From: an uncultured Clostridium sp. | GTDB taxonomy: Bacteria > Bacillota > Clostridia > TANB77 > CAG-508 | Direction: 5' to 3' | Length of the DNA stretch: 5,215 nt | Assembly (NCBI GenBank): GCA_946545035.1 | Contig: CAMNND010000081.1 | Location: forward strand, 1 to 5,215 | Part shown: positions 1 to 4,390 of the stretch, piece after piece | How positions within the stretch are numbered: position 1 is the first letter of the stretch | How the letters are laid out: every line of letters begins with the position of its first letter | Made by a program: the position numbers and the translations under genes | The notes under the pieces: model-generated | Database searches by the model: none | What the model saw: the letters and a program-made list of their open reading frames with translations, nothing else | Told to the model about the DNA's origin: nothing

Positions 1-504
1 GTAGAAACCGAGGGTCGTCAGAGCCTCGCAACTCCACTCCCCTTCCATTTTTGGAGCTAAAATAAAGATTTCCCTTTTTCCAGCTTTTTTCTTCAGCTGA
101 TCAAGGACTTTCTCCATGTAATCGAACTCCTGGTACCTGCCTGAGAGAGCCCAATCAACAATCCGAAAGAACCTCTGTGTGAGACGAATTTCGACATAAC
201 CGACGACAACCCCTTCTTCTTCGATAAAGGTAATCTCTTTTCTGCCGACTTTGCCTTTGTACTGATCCATCGAGTACTTCAGCTTCTTTCTCGTCTTTCG
301 AAGTGCCTTATGTCTGTTGAGTCGTTGTCTCTCTCTGAGTGTCAGTCCATCAGTGCTTTTTGGTTTGTACAGATGCCTTCTGAGTCTTCTTGCCTGCAGT
401 ACCTCATCAGTAGGACGAGTCCCACTAAACGGAATACTGAAGACAATATCTCTCCATCTGGCGTACAAAGCATACTCGCTCTCTGTTGCTTTCCGAAGGC
501 GCAT
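1..504 (-). CDS. GNAT-like acetyltransferase, 3' end cut off by window edge, probably acquired
   Basis: An open frame of 168 codons runs from the ATG at 504 to the window edge with no stop, so the C-terminus is missing. The N-terminus (MRLRKATESEY) resembles the first strand and helix of GNAT N-acetyltransferases. Residues 99-108 (VVVGYVEIRL) fit the central beta strand, and 160-167 (EALTTLGF) match the common 'A..lGF' ending of the fold. Between them, residues 36-86 are a basic, Arg/Lys-rich stretch (RQRLNRHKALRKTRKKLK) that ordinary GNATs lack. The usual acetyl-CoA loop (R/Q-x-x-G-x-G/A) is not visible; SGRYQEFDYMEKVLDQL sits where it should be. Activity and substrate are therefore uncertain. 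GC is about 46% by hand count, against roughly 30% estimated for the other genes, which suggests horizontal transfer. The gene lies just past the tRNA operon terminator and has its own promoter and SD. Confidence 0.6.
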   Translation of the reverse strand, partial: MRLRKATESEYALYARWRDIVFSIPFSGTRPTDEVLQARRLRRHLYKPKSTDGLTLRERQRLNRHKALRKTRKKLKYSMDQYKGKVGRKEITFIEEEGVVVGYVEIRLTQRFFRIVDWALSGRYQEFDYMEKVLDQLKKKAGKREIFILAPKMEGEWSCEALTTLGFY

Positions 505-512
505 ATTACGCA

Positions 513-521
513 CCCCCCTTT
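513..521 (-). promoter_or_regulatory. Ribosome binding site of the GNAT-like gene
   Basis: The minus strand reads AAAGGGGGGTGCGTAATATG. The G-rich SD lies 8-9 nt before the ATG at 504. An in-frame GTG at 513 overlaps the SD itself, so the ATG is preferred. Confidence 0.6.
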
Positions 522-542
522 CTACAAATTTGCAACATATAG

Positions 543-571
543 ATTATATCACATTATGTAAATAATATCAA
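543..571 (-). promoter_or_regulatory. SigA-type promoter of the GNAT-like gene
   Basis: On the minus strand TTGATA (566-571) is followed after exactly 17 nt by TATAAT (543-548), with a TGA just before the -10 that makes it an extended -10. The predicted start is near 536, giving a leader of about 30 nt. It lies between the tRNA operon terminator and the gene, so the gene is expressed independently of the tRNAs. Confidence 0.75.
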
Positions 572-580
572 ATTATATGT

Positions 581-610
581 AAAAAAAAGATAGTACTTTC
601 GTACTATCTT
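581..610 (-). terminator. Rho-independent terminator of the tRNA operon
   Basis: On the minus strand a perfect 10-bp stem AAGATAGTAC / GTACTATCTT (601-610 with 587-596) closes a GAAA tetraloop and is followed by a run of T (581-586, continuing the TT of the stem). It begins 5 nt past the CCA end of tRNA-Phe. Confidence 0.9.
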
Positions 611-614
611 ACAG

Positions 615-690
615 TGGTGGCTCGAAGTGGAATCGAACCACTGACACGGGGATTTTCAGTCCCCTGCTCTACCAACTGAGCTATCGAGCC
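615..690 (-). tRNA. tRNA-Phe (GAA)
   Basis: This is a 76-nt cloverleaf with an encoded CCA. The acceptor GGCTCGA pairs with TCGAGCC, with discriminator A. The D stem is GCTC/GAGC. The anticodon stem GGGGA/TCCCC encloses the loop CTGAAAA, with anticodon GAA. The T arm is AGTGG-TTCGATT-CCACT. It is the last tRNA of the operon and its 3' end faces the GC-rich, probably acquired DNA. Confidence 0.97.
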
Positions 691-725
691 ATTAAGTATT
701 ATGGTTAACTATGTGTTTATATAAA

Positions 726-752
726 TAATAGGAAAGTTAAACTTTCCTATTA
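726..752 (-). terminator. Perfect hairpin between tRNA-Asp and tRNA-Phe (weak terminator or processing site)
   Basis: A perfect 12-bp inverted repeat (TAATAGGAAAGT / ACTTTCCTATTA) has a 3-nt loop. On the transcribed strand it is followed by TTTATATAAAC, a broken T-rich stretch, so termination would be partial at best. It may mark where the precursor is cut. No convincing promoter was found between it and tRNA-Phe. Confidence 0.5.
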
Positions 753-760
753 CCTACATA

Positions 761-837
761 TGGCGACTCGGAACGGGCTCGAACCGTCGACCTCTAGCGT
801 GACAGGCTAGCGTTCTAACCAACTGAACTACCGAGCC
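761..837 (-). tRNA. tRNA-Asp (GTC)
   Basis: This is a 77-nt cloverleaf with an encoded CCA. The acceptor GGCTCGG pairs with CCGAGTC (one G-T wobble), with discriminator G. The D stem is GTTC/GAAC. The anticodon stem CTAGC/GCTAG encloses CTGTCAC, with anticodon GTC. The T arm is GACGG-TTCGAGC-CCGTT. It is the middle gene of the Val-Asp-Phe operon. Confidence 0.97.
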
Positions 838-873
838 AAAAGTAAAAAATATTTAGTCAAACTAAATATTTTT
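838..873 (-). terminator. Terminator-like hairpin between tRNA-Val and tRNA-Asp
   Basis: A perfect 13-bp AT-rich inverted repeat (845-857 with 861-873) has a 3-nt loop. On the minus strand it ends in TTTTT-ACTTTT before tRNA-Asp. It fills most of the 40-nt gap, leaving no room for another promoter, so tRNA-Asp must be transcribed through it or cut from the precursor. Confidence 0.5.
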
Positions 874-877
874 GAAA

Positions 878-953
878 TGGTGGGCGCAATAGGGCTCGAA
901 CCTATGACCTCCTGCTTGTAAGGCAGATGCTCTCCCAGCTGAGCTATGCGCCC
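878..953 (-). tRNA. tRNA-Val (TAC)
   Basis: This is a 76-nt cloverleaf with an encoded CCA. The acceptor GGGCGCA pairs with TGCGCCC, with discriminator A. The D stem is GCTC/GAGC. The anticodon stem TCTGC/GCAGG (one wobble) encloses CTTACAA, with anticodon TAC. The T arm is ATAGG-TTCGAGC-CCTAT. It is the first tRNA of the operon, starting about 13 nt after the predicted transcription start. Confidence 0.97.
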
Positions 954-972
954 ATTTCCTTTCGACTTGTTA

Positions 973-1001
973 AGTATACTATCATTTGAATGAATTGTCA
1001 A
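973..1001 (-). promoter_or_regulatory. Strong SigA-type promoter of the tRNA operon
   Basis: On the minus strand a perfect TTGACA (996-1001) is separated by 17 nt from TATACT (973-978). The predicted start is near 966, just before tRNA-Val. It is the most consensus-like promoter for the three tRNAs and none is evident between them. Confidence 0.88.
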
Positions 1002-1032
1002 CACTTTTTTCAATTTTTTAAATTAATTTTTC

Positions 1033-1076
1033 AAAAGCACTGAAAGCCAGTATTTATAAGCCTTTAATGTACTTTT
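1033..1076 (-). terminator. Imperfect hairpin after the DUF421/DUF4363 pair
   Basis: AAAAGCAC and AAAG (1033-1046) can pair with CTTT and GTACTTTT (1062-1076) around a small internal loop. It lies about 20 nt past the stop of the DUF4363-like gene, but no T run follows on the minus strand. It is only a weak candidate for the operon end. Confidence 0.25.
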
Positions 1077-1098
1077 ATTCTATTCTTTGTTTTATTTT

Positions 1099-1473
1099 TT
1101 ATAAAATATTTTCCAATTTAAAGTCGATTTTTTGTTTTAAATGATTAATATTAAATATTGTTCTTTGTACTTCTTCATGTAAAAAAGCATCATCAGACTC
1201 ATCTACACTTGCTTTAATAATTATAATCTGTGTTTCTATATTTTTTAGTTCGACATGATCTATATAAAATGCCATAAGTAAGTGCTCATTTTCAATAAAA
1301 GAATAAAGATTATCTATTTCTTTTGTCCTTATCTCTTTATTATTCTTTTCATCAATTGTATTCAGTATAGCAATAATGTAGTCAAAATCTTTGAATATTT
1401 TTTTCTTAAGAAAATATTCACTTGATATAACAATCAAGATAATAAGTATACAAATAGTAAGTATTTTTTTCAT
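1099..1473 (-). CDS. DUF4363-like membrane-anchored protein
   Basis: This is a small 124-residue protein. Residues 4-18 (ILTICILIILIVISS) form one hydrophobic segment preceded by MKK, so it is an N-terminal membrane anchor or uncleaved signal. The rest (about 25-124) is predicted to be helical and lies outside the membrane. The region around 66-82 (LMAFYIDHVELKNIETQI) resembles the conserved core of DUF4363, a clostridial family often encoded beside DUF421 proteins. The start is fixed by AAGGAAG about 8 nt upstream, inside the end of the preceding gene. Only one base separates the upstream TAA from this ATG, so translation is probably coupled. The function is unknown. A role as extracytoplasmic partner of the DUF421 protein is inference from the gene pairing. 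Confidence 0.75.
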   Translation of the reverse strand: MKKILTICILIILIVISSEYFLKKKIFKDFDYIIAILNTIDEKNNKEIRTKEIDNLYSFIENEHLLMAFYIDHVELKNIETQIIIIKASVDESDDAFLHEEVQRTIFNINHLKQKIDFKLENIL

Positions 1474-1474
1474 T

Positions 1475-2161
1475 TTATTTCTTCCTTTTCATAGAATTTT
1501 TCTCCTGACAAAAGATTTCATTTTTTCCATTAATTGTCACAATTAATGCATCCTCAGGTTCTATCTTGAATTTATTGACCTCTTTTTTTAACCATTTATA
1601 ATCTTTTTCTAGTAACTTTAAATTTTCATACATTATTACTCCATCTATAACCAAGTCGTATGTTAATCCCTCATATTCTGGAATAATTCCAAAATCTTCT
1701 GGTTTAGAATTTCTTTTTTCTGGCTTTTCTATTACACTCAGTTGTCCACTTGTTTCAAGGATTGCATATTCAACATCGGCAATTGAATCTACATTAAGAG
1801 CTCTTAATCTCTCTTGTAGTTCATTTATAGTGCACCTTTCCTTTATCATATTTTTTTCATCTATTCTGCCTCTATAAATTAGAATACTCGGTTTACCACA
1901 AATAAATGCTCTCATTTTAATGCTCTTCATGTTTATATAGGAAATAAATATATGCATAACAAGTAATCCCAATATTGGTACAATACCATTTATTATTGGA
2001 ACTCCTGTCTCATTCATTGGAATAGTTGCTAAATCGGCAATCATAATTGCAATTACGAACTCAAATGTTTGTAGTTGTCCTATTTCTCTTTTTCCCATTG
2101 ATCTCATTACTATCAATACTATTATGTATAATATAATAGCTCTTATAAAATTTATTAGCAT
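1475..2161 (-). CDS. DUF421 (YetF-like) integral membrane protein
   Basis: The protein has 228 residues in the DUF421 architecture. Three membrane helices lie at about 3-20, 35-48 and 56-76. The signature RSMGKREIGQLQTFEFVIAI (20-39) follows helix 1. A cytoplasmic alpha/beta region covers 85-228, with the family motifs GKPSILIYRGRI (89-100), TINELQERLR (111-120) and VEYAILETSGQLSVI (130-144). Family members include Bacillus subtilis YetF and E. coli YcaP. A DUF421-containing protein (2Duf) affects spore germination in some bacilli, but the molecular role is unsettled. The ATG at 2161 is chosen because GGAGG lies just upstream. An in-frame TTG at 2191 would place that SD inside the gene. It is the first gene of a two-gene unit with the DUF4363-like gene. 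Confidence 0.9.
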   Translation of the reverse strand: MLINFIRAIILYIIVLIVMRSMGKREIGQLQTFEFVIAIMIADLATIPMNETGVPIINGIVPILGLLVMHIFISYINMKSIKMRAFICGKPSILIYRGRIDEKNMIKERCTINELQERLRALNVDSIADVEYAILETSGQLSVIEKPEKRNSKPEDFGIIPEYEGLTYDLVIDGVIMYENLKLLEKDYKWLKKEVNKFKIEPEDALIVTINGKNEIFCQEKNSMKRKK

Positions 2162-2165
2162 AAAT

Positions 2166-2170
2166 CCTCC
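2166..2170 (-). promoter_or_regulatory. SD that decides the DUF421 start
   Basis: GGAGG followed by ATTT and then the ATG at 2161. It excludes the longer TTG start at 2191. Just upstream, TTGACATTTGTCAA (2178-2191) is a small inverted repeat of unknown meaning in the leader. Confidence 0.75.
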
Positions 2171-2260
2171 AAAATCTTTGACAAATGTCAAAAAATGTAA
2201 TATAAACTATAGGATATACATTTATTATTAGAAAAAATAGCTATAAATATTCAAAAATAC

Positions 2261-2289
2261 TTGTAATTTTCTAAATAATGTGGTAAACT
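2261..2289 (+). promoter_or_regulatory. Probable SigA-type promoter of rpmB
   Basis: TTGTAA (2261-2266), a 17-nt spacer, then TAAACT (2284-2289), with TGG directly before the -10 (extended -10). The predicted start is near 2296, giving a leader of about 40 nt. Confidence 0.6.
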
Positions 2290-2318
2290 TTGAATTAGTC
2301 GATTTTATTTATGCATAT

Positions 2319-2326
2319 AGGAGGTG
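2319..2326 (+). promoter_or_regulatory. Full-length SD of rpmB
   Basis: AGGAGGTG is an 8-base match to the 16S rRNA 3' end, 9 nt before the ATG at 2336. An in-frame GTG at 2324 lies within this SD and so is not the start. Confidence 0.85.
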
Positions 2327-2335
2327 CAAAGAATT

Positions 2336-2527
2336 ATGGCAAAGTGTGCAATTTGTAGCAAAACACAATCTTACGGAAATAAAATTTCTATCGCTCGTTC
2401 TCACGTAAGTAGAAGAGCAACAAGAACATTTAAGCCAAATCTTAGAACAGTAACAATTGATGTTAATGGAGAATCAAAGAAAATGTGTGTATGTTCTAAA
2501 TGTTTACGTAGTTTGAAAAATGCTTAA
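2336..2527 (+). CDS. rpmB: 50S ribosomal protein L28
   Basis: This is L28, a 63-residue protein of the large ribosomal subunit. It starts MAKCAICSKTQSYGNKIS and has the conserved basic centre RSHVSRRATRTFKPNLRTV (21-39). C4-x2-C7 and C53-x2-C56 form the zinc ribbon of the cysteine-bearing L28 type, and C51 is an extra cysteine. Length is typical for the family. It is a single-gene unit with its own extended -10 promoter, a full SD and a strong hairpin terminator. In Bacillus subtilis rpmB lies beside spoVM, and the same neighbour is found here on the opposite strand. Confidence 0.97.
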   Translation: MAKCAICSKTQSYGNKISIARSHVSRRATRTFKPNLRTVTIDVNGESKKMCVCSKCLRSLKNA

Positions 2528-2536
2528 TTATAAGAT

Positions 2537-2591
2537 AATGGACGTTACATATGAGGTTATATAAAATAACTTTATATGCAACGTCCATTTT
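2537..2591 (+). terminator. Long 24-bp hairpin terminator shared by rpmB and the spoVM operon
   Basis: The left arm 2537-2560 pairs with 2566-2589: 24 positions with one A-C mismatch, two G-T wobbles and a 5-nt loop (ATAAA). The outer stem AATGGACGTT / AACGTCCATT is perfect. It ends in TTTT on the plus strand, a short run. On the minus strand it starts about 14 nt past the spoVM stop, with a weaker TTATCTTATAATT tail, so it may also end that operon. Confidence 0.85.
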
Positions 2592-2603
2592 AATTTATAT
2601 AGT

Positions 2604-2681
2604 TTATGTACTTTTGATTCCAAAAATTAGTTTTACAATTCCTCTAAAAAACTTAGGTACTTTTTTCACTACAATTGTCAT
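2604..2681 (-). CDS. spoVM: Stage V sporulation protein M (25-residue amphipathic peptide)
   Basis: SpoVM is a tiny amphipathic helix that binds the convex outer forespore membrane, anchors the coat ATPase SpoIVA and is needed for cortex and coat assembly in Bacillus subtilis. The product starts MTIVVKKVPKFFRGIVK and ends GIKST. Laid without gaps on the B. subtilis peptide as I recall it (MKFYTIKLPKFLGGIVR...), it keeps K7, P9, K10, F11, G14, I15, V16 and G21, with K17 for R17. P9 is important for membrane curvature recognition. The length is 25 against 26. GGGAGGGG lies 5 nt before the ATG. It follows the 49-residue gene by 18 nt and sits beside rpmB, as in Bacillus. Ordinary gene-length cut-offs would miss it. 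Confidence 0.88.
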   Translation of the reverse strand: MTIVVKKVPKFFRGIVKLIFGIKST

Positions 2682-2699
2682 ATAATCCCCTCCCTACTA

Positions 2700-2849
2700 C
2701 TAACCTGCAAGCCATATTAATCCTAAAATGGTAAGCGCAGCTCCAATTGTAAAAAGCCATCCAGTAAGAGGAAGTAATAGTACAAGTAGTATTCCAATAC
2801 CGATTCCAATTAAACAAACTCCAAAAGTCTTTTTAAGCATACGTAACAT
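2700..2849 (-). CDS. Small double-hydrophobic membrane protein upstream of spoVM
   Basis: A 49-residue product starts MLRMLKKTFGVCLIGIGIG and ends GLIWLAG. Two hydrophobic segments, at about 9-26 and 31-47, are joined by a short P27-L-T-G-W31 turn, so a membrane hairpin with the basic N-terminus inside is likely. Segment 1 carries glycines every second to fifth residue (G10, G15, G17, G19), a packing pattern seen in tight helix pairs. The SD GGAGGG (2854-2859) lies 4 nt before the ATG. The gene precedes spoVM by 18 nt on the same strand, so the two are probably co-transcribed. I do not recognise a named family. A sporulation role is inferred only from the operon. Confidence 0.72.
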   Translation of the reverse strand: MLRMLKKTFGVCLIGIGIGILLVLLLPLTGWLFTIGAALTILGLIWLAG

Positions 2850-2868
2850 ATTTCCCTCCTCAATAATT

Positions 2869-2899
2869 ATTATATTAAATTAGTCGATTTCTGTTACAA
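2869..2899 (-). promoter_or_regulatory. Possible promoter of the spoVM operon
   Basis: On the minus strand TTGTAA (2894-2899) and TATAAT (2869-2874) are 19 nt apart, longer than ideal. An alternative -10, TAATAT, gives 16 nt. No clear SigE or SigG promoter could be placed, although a TCATATTAT resembling a SigE -35 occurs a little upstream (about 2908-2916). Confidence 0.3.
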
Positions 2900-2906
2900 A
2901 ATGCTG

Positions 2907-2912
2907 TATAAT
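2907..2912 (+). promoter_or_regulatory. Possible -10 element of nth
   Basis: A perfect TATAAT lies 29 nt before the nth ATG. The -35 position, about 17 nt upstream, reads TCGATT, a poor match. It lies back to back with the candidate spoVM-operon promoter, with the two within 45 bp. Confidence 0.4.
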
Positions 2913-2929
2913 ATGAAAAATAGTATTTG

Positions 2930-2935
2930 AAAGGA
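2930..2935 (+). promoter_or_regulatory. SD that decides the nth start
   Basis: AAAGGA lies 6 nt before the ATG at 2942. The upstream in-frame TTG at 2927 overlaps it and is not the start. Confidence 0.7.
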
Positions 2936-2941
2936 AAATTT

Positions 2942-3583
2942 ATGACAAAGAAAAAAGTTATTGAACTTATTGAGATATTAAAAAAATCATATCCTGATGC
3001 TAAGTGTAGTTTAAATTTTAAATCCCCTTTTGAACTTGCTATAGCAGTTATGTTGTCAGCTCAATGTACTGATGAAAGAGTTAACAAAACAACTCCATAT
3101 TTATTTAAAAAATATAAAACTCCAAAAGATTTTATAGATGCACCCTTATCAATAATTGATAAAATTATCACCCCTTGCGGATTTCATCATAATAAGTCAA
3201 AAAACATTAAAGGAATGGCGCAAATCGTAGAAAATAAATTTAATGGAATATTACCTGATAATATGGATGATTTAATGAGTCTACCTGGTATTGGAAGAAA
3301 ATCTGCTAATGTAATTATGCTAGACGCATTTGACAAACCCCAAGGTATAGCAGTTGATACACATGTAAAAAGAATTTCTAATAGAATTGGCCTTTCAAAT
3401 AAAAAAGACCCAGAAAAAATTGAACTTGATTTATTAAAAATAATTCCTAAAGAATATCTAAAAGATGTAAATCACTTGTTTATCTGGCATGGAAGAAATA
3501 CATGCAAAGCTCAATCACCAAATTGTATTGTCTGCCCTATTAAAGATTATTGTAAAAGCTATAACAAGAATAAAAAAATTTAG
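2942..3583 (+). CDS. nth: Endonuclease III (DNA glycosylase/AP lyase)
   Basis: Nth removes oxidised pyrimidines from DNA and cleaves the strand at the abasic site in base excision repair. The 213-residue protein has the typical length. An N-terminal helical region carries AVMLSAQCTDERVN (35-48). The helix-hairpin-helix LPGIGRKSANVI (114-125) contains the catalytic lysine K120, followed by the catalytic aspartate D139 in VDTHVKRISNRIGL (138-151). The C-terminal [4Fe-4S] loop is complete: C188-x6-C195-x2-C198-x5-C204. All key residues are present, so it should be active. The start is set by AAAGGA 6 nt upstream. It is a single-gene unit, divergent from the spoVM operon and convergent with the next gene. 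Confidence 0.97.
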   Translation: MTKKKVIELIEILKKSYPDAKCSLNFKSPFELAIAVMLSAQCTDERVNKTTPYLFKKYKTPKDFIDAPLSIIDKIITPCGFHHNKSKNIKGMAQIVENKFNGILPDNMDDLMSLPGIGRKSANVIMLDAFDKPQGIAVDTHVKRISNRIGLSNKKDPEKIELDLLKIIPKEYLKDVNHLFIWHGRNTCKAQSPNCIVCPIKDYCKSYNKNKKI

Positions 3584-3630
3584 AATACTGATTTAAAATA
3601 AAACAGAATAATTACTTATAGTATGTGCAA

Positions 3631-3666
3631 AAAAATAAAAGATTGGTGAACCAATCTTTTATTTTT
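3631..3666. terminator. Bidirectional terminator between nth and the membrane-protein gene
   Basis: The inverted repeat AAAAGATTGG-TGAA-CCAATCTTTT (3637-3660) extends through A/T tracts to 16 bp (3631-3646 with 3651-3666). It has a T run on both strands. It lies 47 nt past the nth stop and 16 nt past the stop of the minus-strand gene, so it can serve both. Confidence 0.88.
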
Positions 3667-3682
3667 CTATTTTTATTGTTTA

Positions 3683-4321
3683 TTATGATAATTTAGATCC
3701 TACAACTTTATATTTACCACCTGATTTAATTACATATAATGTTAATGTCTCAGTGTCTTTAGTTCCATAACTAGATTCTTTCTTCACTTTAGCTTTGATT
3801 ATAGCAAGCTTGCTGCTCTTACTTGATTTTTTGACACTAGTTATTTCTTTTAGAGAATACTCATAGCTTGAACCAAATATGTATCCTTCGTTTGAAACAA
3901 TTTTTTCTTCTAATTCTTCTTTATCATCTAAATTATTATCTTCCATGAAATCCTCTACATAAGAGCTTTTTTTCTTGTATTTTTTATCAAATTTAGATTC
4001 TTTCTCTTCTTTTAGGATAACATATCCATCTGTGTCTATTAACTTAATTAATTCCTCATCATCATCTTCGTTAATAGCCTCTAAATATGATTCTACTACT
4101 TTCTTAGCTTGGCTTTTGCTTGGCTTTCCTAAATTCTTAACCAATGCAACTATACCAGCTATTAAAAGTAATACAATTGCTACAGCAATAACACTGATTA
4201 CTATAACTTTTGTTTTGTTTCCAGATTGAACTGGATTTGCGTCTTGAGTAAAGTTATTATTGACTGTTTTTGTAGTATTCTTTACATTCTTTTCAACATC
4301 CTTGTTATTCTTTTCGTCCAT
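3683..4321 (-). CDS. Single-pass membrane protein with an exported C-terminal domain, function unknown
   Basis: The protein has 212 residues. Residues 1-36 are polar and rich in Asn, Lys and Asp, and probably cytoplasmic. Residues 39-62 (VIVISVIAVAIVLLLIAGIV and flanks) form one strong membrane helix. The domain 68-212 starts SQAKKVVESYLEAINEDDDEELIKLI, the helical opening typical of small NTF2-like or DUF4878-type domains. It continues with a highly charged middle (103-143) and beta-rich segments such as TETLTLYVIKSGGKYKVVGS (190-209). The predicted topology is N-in, with the domain outside. AAAAGGAGG (4329-4337) lies 7 nt before the ATG. It follows scpB by 69 nt on the same strand with no strong terminator between, so read-through is possible. 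A TATAAT at 4355-4360 might be its own -10 but lacks a good -35. Family assignment is tentative. Confidence 0.8.
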   Translation of the reverse strand: MDEKNNKDVEKNVKNTTKTVNNNFTQDANPVQSGNKTKVIVISVIAVAIVLLLIAGIVALVKNLGKPSKSQAKKVVESYLEAINEDDDEELIKLIDTDGYVILKEEKESKFDKKYKKKSSYVEDFMEDNNLDDKEELEEKIVSNEGYIFGSSYEYSLKEITSVKKSSKSSKLAIIKAKVKKESSYGTKDTETLTLYVIKSGGKYKVVGSKLS

Positions 4322-4353
4322 AAAAAAACCTCCTTTTATTTTTTAACAAAATG

Positions 4354-4374
4354 GATTATACATATTTTATAATC
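4354..4374. repeat. Small inverted repeat between scpB and the membrane-protein gene
   Basis: GATTATA / TATAATC is a 7-bp stem with a 7-nt loop. It has no T run on the minus strand and low stability. It could be a weak hairpin or could simply contain a -10 element. Confidence 0.3.
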
Positions 4375-4390
4375 ACACATTATTAACGCA

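Noticed and set aside
310..565. Two plus-strand open frames of 82-83 codons
   Set aside because: They are antisense shadows of the GNAT-like gene, have no SD, and run through its promoter region.
691..725. A separate promoter for tRNA-Phe
   Set aside because: Only weak boxes (TTTATA, 18 nt, TAATAC) are present, far from consensus compared with the promoter before tRNA-Val.
828..1013. A 61-residue minus-strand open frame containing a GEHLPYKQEVIGSSPI-like peptide
   Set aside because: It is read through tRNA-Val and into tRNA-Asp. This peptide is a well-known artefact of translating tRNA genes.
2178..2191. TTGACATTTGTCAA as a -35 box or operator for the DUF421 gene
   Set aside because: A -10 about 17 nt downstream would fall on the SD and start codon, so it cannot be that gene's promoter. 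As an operator it is a single short palindrome with no supporting site.
2203..2260. Extra small genes or a riboswitch between the DUF421 gene and rpmB
   Set aside because: The stretch is short and AT-rich, with no SD-linked frame and no stable structure visible.
3975..4229. An 84-codon plus-strand open frame
   Set aside because: It is a Ser/Ile/Thr-rich shadow of the minus-strand membrane-protein gene and has no SD.
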